Source: Absidia repens
Lineage: Eukaryota > Mucoromycota > Mucoromycetes > Mucorales > Cunninghamellaceae
Direction: 5' to 3'
Length of the DNA: 64,000 bases
Assembly (NCBI GenBank): GCA_002105175.1
Contig: MCGE01000045.1
Span: 124,001 to 188,000, forward strand
Part shown: positions 1 to 13,892 of the stretch, piece after piece
Layout: every line of letters starts with the position of its first letter
Numbering within the stretch: the stretch's first letter is position 1
Made by a program: the position numbers and the translations under genes
The notes under the pieces: generated by a model
What the model saw: only the letters and a program-made list of their open reading frames with translations
What the model was told of the DNA's origin: nothing
The model's database searches: none

Positions 1-67
1 AAACGAATTATGCACTATGGAAATTATGGCGATTGGCCCTTTCCTGATTTTTTGATATAAAAAAAGG

Positions 68-460
68 CTGCATGATTCAGGCTCCGCATTTTGCTTTCTA
101 TTTTTTTTGGCCCCTTTTTTTTTCCTCTCTTTTTCTTTCTTTTTTACTTTTTTTCCCTTAATGATAGTCTGAATGATATGATGGCAAGGCTCATTGAGGT
201 ACTGGTGATTTAGGATTAGTGTTAGAACTTGAATTAGGGGCGTTTTAAAAAATGCAAAACAATATCATGGGGAAAGGCTTTCATTTTGGATGAAGGATTT
301 GGGACCGACAGTAGATTAGCACTTATTAGTTTAGTAATAGTTTGCCATCGTTTGTATCTACGTCCGAATAAATATGTTCTTTTTATTATAATTAGTTTCT
401 CTGTTGTACGTTTACATGATGAGCTTCATCGAATGTGTATTATATATGCATAGAAAAAAG
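68..460 (+). repeat. SINE-like element, copy 1
   Basis: Head resembles a tRNA B box (GATTCAGGCTCCGC near 76), followed by a T/C-rich stretch, then the family core with TTAGAACTTGAATTAGGGG near 222 and CTTTCATTTTGGAT near 278, and a tail with GAATAAATATG near 366. The segment TGAATGATATGATGGCAAGG is shared with the inverted copy at 14265-14585, so these two belong to one subfamily. Borders are approximate because they come from aligning copies by eye. Confidence 0.7.
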
Positions 461-3400
461 TGTGTCTCTGTATATATGAAAAAGGAACGGATTCGGTATT
501 ATGGAAACTTCTTCTACCAACTCTATAAGTTTGTGCGTAGAAAAGAGTATAGGGATGTGCTTGTGTGAAAAAACAGCTATTACAGTGTATTTTACTGTCG
601 TGGGGTATATTGAAAGAGCAAAGTTGAGAATAGTATTAATTATGTAGTCACTGGGTAGCGGGCTGGTTTCTGAAGTATGGGCTTTGATGGGATGGGATGG
701 AAGACTCTGTGATTTGGCACAATGAATGGGCAGCGATTGAGAAAAAAAGGATGGACAGCTCCTATGGTGGGCAAGGCGCTAGCGGTGGGTCAGAAAAAAA
801 AAAAAGTTGGAGAGCCAAAAGAGCGAAATTAAAGTTACTATAGCTGAGTTTTCTTACGATCCATTTCTTTTAATATATAAATATAATAATGATTTTATGC
901 ACATCTGTCTAGACTATTTGTCATGTGTTTTTTTTAATAGTAGGATCCTGTATCATAGTCATCAAAATGGTATTTTAAACAGTTAACTTCAAGTTGGTTG
1001 ACCTATTTTCACCCGCCCTGACCCAACCTAACTTTCTCGACTGTAAGTCGTATTATTTTCTTGGTTTCTACCATTAGTGCGTGTCTAACCGCCACGTTTG
1101 CGCGCTTACCTCCGATTTTTAAATTGTGCGACGCTTGAAAAGGGCGGCAAGATGTTAATGTGAGTGTATACAAGCTTTCCCACGTCTTGGCCACATTGAC
1201 TCTGGACATCGGGTGTTCAAGCCGCTTTTTTTTTTTTTTTTTTTTTTTTTGATCTTGGAACTCCTGGCTTGGTTACCTGTGATTTTGCTTTTTTGCGAAA
1301 CACTGAATCGAAAAAAGGCACGGTTGGTAATGGTTTCAAGTCCTGACGAGTTCATGTCAATTAATAAAAGCCAACGACTGCGAAATGAAGTTACTAAGAT
1401 CCAATAATCAGGAGCAATAGCTAGCCCACGCATAAGTAATGTGAATCTCGGTCAATGGCAATAAAAAAGTAATAATTTGACACTGGCAGAAATCAGAAAA
1501 CGAAAAAACCTTATTGGCAGTTGCGCCAAGAAAGATAGACTTGTTTGACTTATGGAACAACAAGAAAAGGAAAATGAATCTGGTAAAAAAACAGCACATG
1601 GACAAAGTAAAGAAAGCTAACGATTGCGGTTGTCTTTCACATGACATCACTGAAACTCTCCAAACGTACTCTCCGCTCTACTGTACGACATGACACCGAG
1701 ACTAAAACACGTACACTTTGTTCTTAATCAAATACTGTAATGTATACATCAACCAAAACAAAAAATAAAGCAGCTGCTGTGATCATGTAATAATATTTTA
1801 TTTGTTACCGTTGGATTGATTACCATTGTGCATTTTAGTGCTGAATGATTTACGCAATTCATTTGCTAGCGGAAGCTGAACCAAAAATGATCAGGTGAGT
1901 CACCTGACAAGACAAACGCTACTCTTCATGTATGACACTCCGATCACGATCTCTCTCTCGCATCGATGAACATGTTGCAATATAAGACAACGTGAACTCA
2001 AGGGCGGTATATTCTCTTTTTATTATTATCATTAGCATTATCGCTATTATTTAACCATATAACATCAATAATAATGATTTCTTGTGATATAAAAAGAAAA
2101 GAATGGAATCATCGGAAAGATATGAATGAGTGTACCTCGTGATTCTTTAGGGGGGGAGAGAATTAATCACATGATTAGATCACAATATATACATCTGGAA
2201 AGCATCTTAAGAAAAAACTACAAGTATGAAATACTAAAGAGTCCCTGTTTTTGAAAAGAGAAAAATGAGAAAATACATTTCATTTGGGCGGGTGTGTACT
2301 TTACTGCTATATGTTATACAATCAACGTGAAATATTTGAAATGAAAATGCCAAGGGGGGGGGATCATGAAAAGGGGTTCTTCATACCCTATTTTTAGGGA
2401 TGGTGTGGAACGGACTTGAAGCTTCTAAAAAAAAAAGTGGCGGGTCAATATCTTCGCGCTGTGGCTTTCCTCTCTAAAAAAAAATGCCAAGGTTCAACAT
2501 TACCAACAACAAGAGCTTAAAATGAACCCCATTACTTATCAATCACTCCACAATACAAATAAAGCAAATGAATGGCGAGTCAAAGATTTTGTGTGATGAA
2601 CGGAGCAATGCACTGATTTGGTAAAAATGGAGAAATCATTTTTAAAACACCTACATGTTCCTTTGACATGTATGTTCGTACCAATACAATAACTGGAATA
2701 CCCTCTACCCTCTACCCTTCTCCCTAGTCCATACTGTTAACTAACTTTATATATATTATCATAAAGGGGTAGTATGTATGTATTCATTCACTGAAAATAT
2801 CAGCCAAAGAAAATAAAACACGCCAAGAAGCGATGATCGGAAGCCAAGCAAAAAAATAACAAAAAAAAATAGTTGAACAATGCGTTTTATATTAAACAAT
2901 AATTAAGTATGAATAGCTCAGCCAGTCAGTCATCATGATAAGCTACGACAGTTTCAAGCAATGAACATCGCATACACATCAAGAACAGTGAGGTTAAAAA
3001 TAGAAAACCCCGTTGTTATGTGTAACAATTGAGAAATTTTTGGTTTCTTTTTACAACTCCCCTCTCCCCCTTTTTTTATATATGTCTTGGAAAAGAAGGA
3101 ATTTGCCCATTTTTGGGATGACTCACATAAACTGTACTGGAGGGAGAATCGAGACCGCACTGAGAGAGAAAGAGAAAATGGGAAACACGCAGCATCGTAT
3201 AATAGTATGATGATATTACAATCCAGTTTTTTTTTAGAAAAGAAAAGAGTTAATAATTAAACTATTAGATTGTATTGCTGCTGCACTGTCAAGCGTCTAT
3301 AAACAATGACCCTCGTTTTTCCGTTACTTGATATGGTAAAATGTCTCCATATGTTTTAGGCTGGATTGTCCCCTTTCCCCCAGTGGAAAAGCGCATAATG

Positions 3401-3741
3401 CTTTGCCCAAGTTCGCCCGTCAGTTCAGTAGTTTAGTTCACTTGTTTTTCTTCAGTTTCTTTTTTATTGCAACATACTATTTACCATGTGAACCTTATTC
3501 ATAGATAAATATGTATATATATATCACTACAAACGCACTCTTATTTTTGCAATTGTTTTATAATTAGGCTCATGTTTGTCATTTTTGCCAAGGTGAGTTT
3601 ATTATTTTGGGCCCTTGTTTTTCTGGAAGAAAAAAAAAAAGACTCACAGCAACCTTCCCTTGTTCTCCCTCCCCCCAATTTGAATGTAGCAATATCGGTA
3701 TTTAAAAATTATTTTAAAGTTCAGTTTTTTTTTTCGTGGTG
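461..3741. other. Intergenic, no gene recognised
   Basis: AT-rich sequence with many A and T runs, for example T23 around 1227-1250, and G runs near 2355. Open frames here are short, overlap on both strands and are low in complexity. I see no recognisable protein motif, tRNA or rRNA. The last 300 bases become pyrimidine-rich, as expected for a promoter of the following gene. Confidence 0.55.
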
Positions 3742-3748
3742 TATATAG
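3742..3748 (+). promoter_or_regulatory. TATA-like box of the Zn2Cys6 factor gene
   Basis: TATATAG lies about 125 bases before the ATG at 3871. It is followed by a long CT-rich leader (3760-3815), a common arrangement around fungal transcription starts. Function is inferred from position only. Confidence 0.4.
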
Positions 3749-3870
3749 TCAGAGAGTTTACTCTCCTTTTTTTCTGTGTTCTTTTTCTTCTTCTTCGTCT
3801 TCTTATCCTTTGACGAAATAAAAAGGTGTTACTTCATACAAACAACGCAATACAACGGTAACCTTGTAGT

Positions 3871-6097
3871 ATGATGGAAAGTGATTATGACTTGCCTTCT
3901 CTGCACTGTTATACTATGAATCCTGCTTCAACCTTAACCTCGGATACCATGGCAACTAGTCATCCACCAACAACACAACAGCAGCAACAACAACAACAGC
4001 AGCAAAACGTAGCAACCATGACTCCAAGTACCAATTCAACTACTACACCATTGAAACGAACCCGCGCCAAACGAAGTTGTGATTTCTGTCGCCAAAGGAA
4101 ATCTAGGTGTGATGCTGATACTTGTACTCCTTGTACTAATTGCAAAGCCGTAAGTTTGAAGCAACTGCTTTTTTTTGTTTAAATAGTCAGACTCATTTTT
4201 TTTTTTAAAAATACACATGTATTATTTATATAGTGGGGTTATACGTGTGAATTCCAAACCGTACGAAAAAAACGTGGACCTCCTAGCGTGTAAGTCTTCC
4301 TCCTTTCTTTTACCTTTGTTAAAAGTGATGTATAGTGTACTGACCCGTTCCATTTTAATTTTCAATTTTAATAGGTATGTAGACAACCTTGAAAAGCGAT
4401 GCAAGAAAATGGAACAACTTTTGATGCAATTGACCAACACTACGATCAAAGACCTTGAACAGAACGATTTTCGTACAACACATCGTCGTGCTATTTCTGA
4501 TCCATCTATTGTTTCAGATTCCAGTAGTGACGAAGATCAAGCAAGTATTGGCCAAGGCTATTCACCCTCTACCCCAGCAATTGTACCTTCTAGAACCATT
4601 GACAATTCAAAAGATGCCTTTATGACGCCTTGCTCATCTTCCACTACAGCAACCACAGCAACTACGACAACAACAAATAGTACACCAGTTATTTCATTGG
4701 ATAGCATTAGCACCAACAGCAATAACGATAACGACGATGATCCAGATTCAATTGTGCATCGACTGGGACAATTGGATATTCATGATTACGATAGTATCAA
4801 ATATACTGGTCAGTCAGCGGGTCTTGAACTATTGGATCATCAAGACGTCTTCAAATCCAAACCCTATATTGCTTGGCCCGGTCGTCCAGACATGGTGTTG
4901 CAAATGATGGCAGATGATCAACTCATGGTAGTACGCACTGAAAAATCCGTTACCACTGGAAAACTCGACACTCGTTTGGATGTTGGTATCTCCATTACCT
5001 CGGCCCCTTCGTCTTCTACCTCTGATACTGCGTCCAACAATGCTATCGTCAATAATGGGAACAAACCCGCAAAATCTCTTACCACCAGGATGGTGACTCT
5101 GTAAGTATTCCTCTCTTTCTCTCTTCTTCCTTACCAAACTAATTTTTACTTTTTTTTTCGAATATAGCTATTTTACGCATCTCCATCCGATTTTCCCCAT
5201 CGTCAATAAAAGTCGATTTTTACACCTCTACGAGACTGAATCGCCGATGCTTCCCAAGGTATTATTACAAGCAATATTGGCGGTGTCATTTCGCTTTGCA
5301 GCACAGCATGGACTCTTCCCAACCAGTATCAGTACCCAAACAATGGCGGAACACTATGCAGATTACTTTTTCCGAAAGGTGATGAAACGACTACAAGAAT
5401 CGACACGATCGCGGCTCTGCCACGTGCAATCAGGGCTCCTAGCGACATTGTATCTAGACATATTGGACGGAGGTGACAATGTGGAATCGGTGCAATGGCA
5501 AGTCCTGGGCAAAGCCATCCGCATGGCGCAAGATCTGGGGCTCCATCGGACGTGTGAACACTGGCAACTCCCTGCATCTGAAATTGAAACGCGCCATCGT
5601 GTGTTTTACGCTTGTTATGTACTGGACCGTTGGATTGGTGCCCGTGCTGGTAAACCTTTGACCATTTTAGACCGTGATTTTGATACTACCCTACCGTCTA
5701 TGTATGAAGTGGTGGACCAGGACGACAACAACGACAATAGTGACACTAAGAATCCAGTGTATCGCGCCTTTTATTTATGGATTAAATTATCAGAAATCCT
5801 CGGAAGGGTACTCAAAGCATTGTATGCCCCCAGTGCTAAAAAAGCCAACTCGAACGCTAATCTGGATGACCCTATGATCTTGGTTGTATTTGATCGTCGA
5901 CTTAAGCACTGGCATTCTTTATTGGAGGAATCGGTGGACAACAGCTATTTGCCCTCTGCTCAAAATGGTAAATATATCTGTTTTTGGAAATTATATTTAT
6001 TTATAGAAAAAAAGGGGGGGAGGTGCGTCGGGTGGGATGCACACGGCGCTGGGTCCGGAATATATATGCAAGTGACAGATGAAATTAACCTCCTTTT

Positions 6098-6135
<38 letters not shown>

Positions 6136-7558
6136 TCCTTTAGTCAGTCTTCAAATATATTACAACACGGTGATCTTGTTATTACGACGCCCTTTCTTAT
6201 CGTCATCCAAATATTTTGTCTTGGAAGAACATCTTGTGACGGAATCCCGACATATCAGTTTACAAGCGGCATTGAATATCTTTCAGTTGAGTCAACAAAA
6301 CAAATTACAACAAACAGCAACAACAATCGACGATAGGAGTTTTGCTGGTCCTTCTCATCTACTACCGACCTGCTATGTTTATGGTATGTTTTTATCCTCC
6401 TTAGTCCATGTGGCTATTGTCTTGCATGATCGGACCTCAATAAAAAAACGACACGCCTTGGAAGCTTCGATTGGATTAATTGAGTCGCATCGACACCTGT
6501 GTGCTTCTCGCCGTGCTTTGGAAATTCTCAACATGTTGGTGACCATCCATGAAATCAAAAATAGTCCTGATGATGATGGCATGCAAGTGGGATTTAAACC
6601 AATCAAATTAGAACAGCAGCAGGACAGCGACGAAGGTCCTTCTTATATGATCAGCAACTACAACAACAATCATGATGAAACACTTGATGCCTACTACACA
6701 GCAAATACAACTGCGACGGCCGACGGTGAAGATGGGAGAAACAATAGCGACACTATCACATTCCATCATCATCAACAACAGTCCTCTTTCGATTCAAACT
6801 TTATGACACCATGTCCACCACCTTCCACAACCACACCCACATCGTCAGTTGCCTTACCCACCACTAGCAGCAACGCTACTTTTATTGATAGTGAAATGCC
6901 GAAATCACATTGGTTCCAGCGGTTTGTCAATACCAGCGTGGTAGGAGGCGTCACATCAGAGATTCAACATGATGTAGAAACTGATTTATCTCACCAACCC
7001 ACTTCTTACATATGCCCACCACCGCCACCTTCTTCTATGCTCTCCAACAACAATAACAGCAGCAGCACTGCGTCTCATTTGATAGCAGCATCACATCTTC
7101 ACTCTTCGCCAACCTCTATGTTTTATACTCCATATATGCCATCACCACCTATGCCGTCCTCCATCACCACCACACCGACTTCTCCTTCGTCATCTGTTGC
7201 TACTTATCCTCCACACCATCATCATCAGCACCAACACCACCATCATCATCTTCCTTTATTATCCTCAATCGAACCTTCATCCACTTCATTCGATTCAACC
7301 ACCACCACTTCTACAACATCTTCCTCTTCCTCATCGGCACCCCTACCACCTCATCACCGGACTACTTGCAGCATGCTTCCTACAGAAGTGGATGCTGCTG
7401 CTGCTACTGCTACTCCTCCGTTACCACCCATGCCATTACCACTACATCCTTCTCCGCCCCTCCATCAACAACCCACCATTTCGCCCTCCAACTTGAATTG
7501 GCACGATTGGCAATTTTATATGCATCAACACCCTCCCTCATCTCATTTATCAAAATGA
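3871..7558 (+). CDS. Zn2Cys6 transcription factor with fungal_trans domain
   Basis: Predicted exons 3871-4149, 4234-4289, 4375-5100, 5168-5967 and 6144-7558 join in frame to 1,091 residues. The Zn2Cys6 cluster uses Cys70, 73, 80, 88, 91 and 98 (spacing 2-6-7-2-6); the first intron falls between the fifth and sixth cysteines. It is followed by the short linker VRKKRGPP and a coiled coil (YVDNLEKRCKKMEQLL), the usual DNA-binding and dimerisation module. The middle homology domain (fungal_trans, PF04082) begins near residue 353 with YFTHLHPIFPIVNKSRFL and contains AIRMAQDLGLHR and the typical RHRVFYACYVLDRW. The C-terminal 350 residues are Ser/Thr/Pro/His-rich, a likely activation region. A polyQ tract precedes the zinc cluster. 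Expected role: nuclear DNA-binding regulator, in the broad class that includes xylanolytic activators. The target pathway cannot be read from sequence. Splice sites are GT-AG and all phases agree. Confidence 0.88.
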
Positions 7559-7725
7559 GTGTCTTCGTTGTTCCTCCACCTTTTTCCTTTCTTTCTTCGG
7601 TCAATCATGTTTATAGTTTATAGTTTGTATGTATTTGTAGTTTGTATATCTCTTATGGTTTTTTTTTATCTATCCCCTATTTTTTTTTATATATATCCCT
7701 ACTTGACAATGTATATGTATCAAGC

Positions 7726-7731
7726 AATAAA
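7726..7731 (+). terminator. Poly(A) signal of the Zn2Cys6 factor gene
   Basis: AATAAA lies about 170 bases after the TGA at 7556-7558, within T-rich sequence. This is a likely cleavage and polyadenylation signal; no transcript evidence. Confidence 0.4.
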
Positions 7732-7854
7732 GCGTTTTTTTTATACCACTCTATTTTTAACCATTTACTCACAAAAGTCTTTCCAATATGCTTCAATCAT
7801 CCTCCATCGCGCTTATTTTTGTTATGGGTCCTCACTGTTCACCAAAAACATTTC

Positions 7855-8215
7855 AAGCCCCGACCACGTGGATTTTTATTTTTTCTCGCCAATTTTTATT
7901 TTTCCTCTCTTTCTCTTTCTTTTGACTGTCTTGAAAAAAAAAAAAAAAAAAAAAAAAAAAAACGATCTGCGTTCCTTTTTCTTCTCTATTTTTAATCTCT
8001 TTGGGATTATGATGATCTTACATTAATGTTAGGACTAGTTTAGAAGGGTTTTCAGCTCAGGGATTACAAGATGCATGGGGAAGCCCTTTCATTTTGGATC
8101 TAGGATCTGGGACCACCCTTAAGTTAGCTTCATTCGCTTAGTTTAGTGTTAGTTCGTCCATAGTTATATTTACAATTGAATAAAATATGTCTCTTTTTTT
8201 CATGCTTCAATGAAG
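7855..8215 (+). repeat. SINE-like element, copy 2
   Basis: B-box-like head TTTCAAGCCCCGACC near 7850, T/C-rich stretch interrupted by a long A run (7934-7963), core with GCATGGGGAAGCCCTTTCAT near 8072 and tail TTGAATAAAATATGTC near 8175. It is closest to copy 5 at 23605: both have GGACTAGTTTAGAAGG and CAGCTCAGGGAT instead of the usual TTAGAACTTG core variant. Confidence 0.7.
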
Positions 8216-11200
8216 AAATGTCGAATCAGTCTGTTTCATGTCTTGTGCAATATCTCTCTTTTATACTATATACCAGCGCCCTTTCTGAATGGTATTGGCC
8301 ATTGCTATGCTCTAGCAGAAAGTATCTCTTTAGTCTTGTACTCTACAATTTAGTGTTGATCATTATTCAAATACCACTTTAGTTTTTCTCATGCTTTCTT
8401 CATGAGATCCTTCCAGTCAATCTCTTATTCCAATGAACTCCCTTCCCGTTAATTTTAGTAGCTACCAATATGTTTCAATAAAATATGCTTTTTTTTCAAC
8501 CATTATTCTCCGATCCATTGGTAGTAAACATTTAGTGTGGCTGTTCTGTGAGCGCCCTGTCAAACATTTATCATCCACAATGATCACTCTTCCTGAAAAA
8601 ATCCTCAAGCACTAGTTAGTAGTCCTTGATCATCTACTACTGAGGATATTCATATGCTTGCTTGACTAATCGTCTAAATGAAGCTCGGCTGAAACGCTGT
8701 ACGGTATGTTGATACCGAACAAAACATCTCTACTTGCATCATTGTCCAGTGCAGTATATGACTTGCACCATTTGACGGTCAGTGTAATGTTTATATTATT
8801 ACAGTATTATTAGCTTTTCAATCATGTATCCATGATTCAAAATTCTTTGTCTGCCACAGAGAGACTTACTGTTGGACCAACTCACCCTCCCGTATTTTTT
8901 TTTTTATTATTATTAACGATTTCGACCATCTGATTTTAATATTTTTTCTGCCCAAGCTCAGTCTATGGTTGAATCCTCCCTCTCCTTTGAAACTACAGTA
9001 TTTTAGGCAGAGTACCAACGAAAAAGAATCATCACAAGCCAAAGCGACTATTATATATATTTTTTTTCATTTTCATTTTTGTTTTTTAAAAAAGTGTATC
9101 TCAGATCGTGAACAAAACATTCATAAAGAACATCATGATTCGTTGTCTGACCGAGATGATAATAAAATCTTTGTTCTTGAAAAGAATGAATAAGAAAAAG
9201 TTGAAACCCGCAAGGTGTTCGCAACTGAGAGATATCTCGAATACCCACATAGTTCCCACTCTTTTCGATAAAGAAACCCTCTAATAAAAGGACGATGGTG
9301 GGTTTTTTATATCTACTAGAGTGGCTTGGGTACACGGAGAATAAAGTAGACTGACCAATGGTATGGCTTAAAATCAAAAATTTCAGGAACGACGTTTTTT
9401 ATTGAAAAAAAAGCCACTTTTCTTGAATGTTCAAAACCCCAGCCACTGCTTTTCATTTTTTTTATGTTTTATTTTTTTCATTTGTTTTTAAAAAATAAAG
9501 GATGTCCATGATATGGTTTTGCCGCCAGTCAAGACCACATAGTGGCTATAAAGAATACTTTAGGCTCAGGAATATATCATGCCGGTCCACCTCCAGTATT
9601 AAGCAAGTGATTATCAAACATATAAAGTCCAATAACTCTTTCCCTCAATACCATAAGCGGAAATGGATCGCTTGTTCAACCTTGGTCTACTAGAAGGATA
9701 TACACAAATTTCATTTATAAACCACCAGGTGGTTTTGTGCCCTAAAGCAAATCAAGCTAAAGAAAAAAAAAAAGGTAAGGTAACGAAAAGATGCTTGTAT
9801 TTATAGTTTTTGATCTGAACTCCGGCAAATTGAAATTTTTTTCTTTCAATCCAGCCAATCATAAAACCAGCACAAAAGGCATTTCTTAAAAAAAAAAAGT
9901 TTTCATAAATGACACTGAGGGAATTTCACAAGGCGGCTCACCACGCTCACAATTTATATATTCAGAATGGTTTTTGTTTTATCCTTCCTGATTATACCAA
10001 CTGCGAAGGAATAGTTGGCGATACAGTGCGGAGATGAACACAACAGCCATTTTACTCCATCGTATAATATGGTCCAAATCTTTTTACTTTCCACCTACAA
10101 ATATCACTTCCCTTAAATATAGACATAAAAGTTTCCATCAATAAATTGTAGTACCAGGATAAATCCGATGATTGTGCTCGTTGCCCTGAATCGTCCAGTC
10201 CACACCTCCGTGTTACGAGACTGTGCTAAGAATGATATTATTTTTTCAGAGGCAGTCAAATATCGAGTTTTGTCAAATAAAGAAAATGCTGTAAAAGTGT
10301 AACTCTCTCCTTTTTCGATATAGTCCAAAGACACTGTTGATACCCCTGAGAAAAAAAAAACAGACTTATTTCCCCAGAGACTTACCTTTTAGCAAATTCT
10401 GAGAGGGTATAACTCCAGCAAGTGTACCCATTGCCCTGAATTTTTGAGCCCTCCCCGCCCGTGTCCTGAGAAAAAACTCCTCAGTAACCTTTGTCACTCT
10501 CTAACAAATGCTACCACTGCCATGAAAAATTGAATACATACCATCATTCTCTGAACGTGGTTTCTCTTTGTTTTTAAACTGCAAAGCGCTCATTCTTCCT
10601 GATATATGTGTTCTAGCCCCAAGTCATCAAGTATCAAACAGTGTCGTAAAGATAGTCATCACTTTTTTTTTTTTGTTAAGTCATAAGGCATAGTTTTTAT
10701 ACTCTAAAAATAAAAAAAAAATGCACATTTTTTATTCCGGCTTGCGTGTTTATTTTTTTCTTCTCGATCATAACAATGCCTTTAGGCAAAAGAAAGACTT
10801 CTTTATGCAAATGTAGTTTCAGCACGGGGTGTTGATGTACACTGCATAAAATTTTACAATGCAAGGCTCCTCAGTCATGTACACATGCGGTCAACTTCGT
10901 GTAGATTTGTTTTTGTCCTTTCCACTAGATCAAATGCCAAATAAAAGAGGCAATGGCTACCTTTTCTATAGCATTTTTCAACACATTACCTTTTTTAAAT
11001 GATAATAATAATAATAATCAGAAATGTTCTTACGCTATGCATAATGTAATATTACCCTTTACCCCAGATCTAAAAAAAAATAAAATAAAAAAGATTCTTT
11101 CCCGAAATAATAATTCCATTATGCTTTTTTAACGTTATCAAGTGACCACACCATCGAACTTTTTTCAATGATTTTGTCCCTGAGGGGATCCAAAAAAGGC

Positions 11201-11757
11201 AACCGCCATCAAGATCCCATCCAATCATAAAGTTCAAGATGACAAATAGAACATGATACACACACCTCTTTTTTATATATCTTCATTATTTTTGGCTTGT
11301 GCAAATAAAAAAAAAAAAAAAAAAAAAAAAGACAAAAACTGTGTATCTTTGGTGATACCGAAACAAAAAGGTGATAAAATTAAACCGTGAGAGACAATCA
11401 CACACACTCGCACGCCAAAGATAAGGATCTGAAAAGGAGTGTGAGTGAGTGATATCGCATATATATATGTATATATTTTCATATAAATCAAACCCTTTTT
11501 CTTTTCTTTTTTTTCTTCTTTTCTCAAAAATTATTTGTCTTCTTCTTCAGTCTGATCCATACTCTTGCACTCTCTTTCTGACTCCCTCTATCTTTCCAAA
11601 ACTTTTTTCCCCTCTTTTTTTTTTTTTTTAATACGAAAATTATCCGTCATTTCCTTTTAACTGATCTTATCCATTGTGGGATATATTATTTCTGTACTTA
11701 TTTACCGATCTAGACAAACACATATACGCTCCTTTTTTTTTTTTTTTAAAAAAAAAA
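8216..11757. other. Intergenic with possible gene relics
   Basis: No intact gene recognised. On the minus strand, 10113-10334 encodes 73 residues preceded by CTCAG acceptor-like and GTAAGT donor-like sequences (about 10334-10390). An upstream segment around 10390-10480 encodes a similar peptide: FRAMGTLAGVI matches FRATSTIIGFI. Minus-strand 9051-9377 is a 108-codon frame of normal composition without recognised homology. These may be fragments of a decayed gene. The 3' part (11300-11757) is T/C-rich and probably the permease promoter and leader. Confidence 0.3.
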
Positions 11758-13790
11758 ATGTCTTTGACTGAAAAAACCGAGCATCATCATTCTGATGATG
11801 GACATATCGAGGAGGTGGCAGGCCAACCACCTATGAACGCTGATGAAGCGTTACTTCATAAATTAGGTTACAAACAGGTAAAGCACATGACCCAACATGA
11901 CTCGATTTGGAAAGTTGACCCATGCTGCTCTCTCACTTTTTTTTTTTAAGGATTTGAATCGATCCATTTCAGGGTTTTCCAATTTCGCGATTGCCTTTTC
12001 GTGCTGTTCCGTCCTTTCTGGATTAACTCCCGTAAGTAAGCTGCCTCCCCCCCCTCATCCACATGCTTTTTAAAGGCAAACGAATCAACTTTTTTTTTTT
12101 TTTTCTTAAATAGTTATGGGGTGATGCTATGAATGATGCTGGTTCCCTGGGCGTGATTTGGGGTTGGGTGATCACTGGTGTGATGACGACACTTGTGGCA
12201 TGCTCTTTGGCCGAAATCTGTTCAGCTTACCCCACCACGGGTGGGTTGTATTTCTGGGTCTCCCGTCTTGCTTCTTCCGATTGGGTGCCCTTGGCGTGTT
12301 GGTTGACCGGTTGGTATAATTGGATTGGGCTTTGTTTTGGGATCACCTCCATCGATCTTGGGTTGGCTCAATTTATGGCCAGTGTCATCAATATCTGGCG
12401 CCCCGATATTGACACATCGGTGTATATGCAATATGGTCTCTATGTTGGTATTCTTTTGATTCATGGCATTTTAAATTCCGTCGCTGTCAGCTGGACTGGT
12501 GTCATGAATCAAGGTGCATGTAAGTTTTGTTCAGGGTGGACTTACATTTAAGATTTAAGCCGTTATGCGATGGTTAATCCCTATTTGTATATTTTGTAGT
12601 CTTTGCAAATATGGTTGGAATCTTAATCATTGTTATTGCTGGCCTTGCCGTGACACATCCCCTTGCAACCGGTGACTTTGTGGTAAGTCCTATCCCGGCG
12701 CCCCAACCTGCAGACGTTCTAATTTTTTTTTTTTTTTTTTATCTAGTTTACTCAATTCTATAATGGATCAGGATTCGAGAACAGTGGTTATGCATTCCTT
12801 CTCGTGATCCTTCAATCGCAATACACATTGTCGGGGTACGACAGCGCGGCACATATGAGTGAAGAAACCAAAAACTCACAAAAGGGCTCACCATACGGGA
12901 TCCTTATTGCCGTGGTATCGAATGCTGTCTCTGGTCTAATTTTCCTCATTGCTGTCAGTTTCATGGTCAAGAATTTCGACAGCCAAATTGCTTCCGAAAG
13001 TGCCATCTCGCCACAAATGGCCCAGGTGTTTTTGGACGGTGTCGGCCCAGCATGGACCATGGTGTTCCTCGTCTTTGTCATGGTCAGCATTTTCTTTTCA
13101 GGCTCCGCCCTCACACTGGGTTCGTCTCGTATGGTCTATGCATTTGCGCGTGACGGTGCTATGCCCTTCTCTTCCTATTTGCATTCACTCCATCCTGTGA
13201 CCAAATCTCCCGTTTGGGCCGTCTGGTTCAACATTCTCGTTGCTGGTATCGTCGGTGTTCTTTATATGATTAACAGTACTGCCTACTCGGCCATTGTCTC
13301 TGTCAACACCATCGGGTCCCAACTTTCCTACTTTGTTCCTATCCTGTTGAGAATCACCGTCTCAAGAAACTCATTTGTGCCTGGTAAAGATCCACTCTCA
13401 TGAAAAAATAATAATAGATTCGAGCTCATATATCTATAATATATTCATATACATTTAGGACCTTGGCATTTGGGAAAATTCAGTACCGTCATTGGTGCCA
13501 TTTCATGTGCATGGATCCTATTTACATGTGCCCTCTTCATCTGTCCTACGGAATGGCCTGTGACCGCTGACAATATGAACTACGCTATTGTGCCGTTTGC
13601 CTTTGTCATGATGTTGTCTACTGGTTATTTCATGATTTGGGGTCGTAAATGGTTTAAAGGACCTATCCGTGTGGTCGATGGTCAAGAAGTCATTGTCGAA
13701 AATGATGAAGATATTGTCCATACTGAAAACTATTGGACAGAAACAAAGAAGCAGGCTGAAGCAGTACCTCCATCATCCAATAGTCACTGA
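11758..13790 (+). CDS. APC-family amino-acid/GABA/choline-type permease
   Basis: Predicted exons 11758-11877, 11951-12031, 12114-12519, 12600-12682, 12747-13383 and 13459-13790 join in frame to 552 residues, normal for this family. It starts with a hydrophilic His-rich N-terminus. The region FSNFAIAFSCCSVLSGLTP is the first membrane segment, LWGDAMNDAGS follows, and AEICSAYPTTGGLYFW is the consensus of TM3 in fungal GABA/choline permeases. The conserved loop YDSAAHMSEETKNS lies after TM7. About 12 hydrophobic segments are visible, and the C-terminus is an acidic cytosolic tail. Expected role: proton-coupled uptake of an amino acid, GABA, polyamine or choline across the plasma or vacuolar membrane (compare Uga4 and Hnm1). 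Substrate cannot be assigned from sequence. The ATG follows a T15A11 tract directly, which is unusual for an initiation context; the next in-frame ATG, codon 26, is a fallback. Confidence 0.9.
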
Positions 13791-13886
13791 TGAAGAAGTA
13801 TTATTCCTTACAATATATTGTATTCTATTTACTATTATTATTATTATTTTTATTATTATTACTATATTTTTCTCTACAAACGTTAA

Positions 13887-13892
13887 AATAAA
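13887..13892 (+). terminator. Poly(A) signal of the permease gene
   Basis: AATAAA about 97 bases after the TGA, in a T-rich then A-rich context. Position only. Confidence 0.4.

Noticed and set aside
1155..1650. Overlapping short frames on both strands near 1.2-1.6 kb
   Set aside because: They translate through T23/A23 and lack any motif; no support for a gene.
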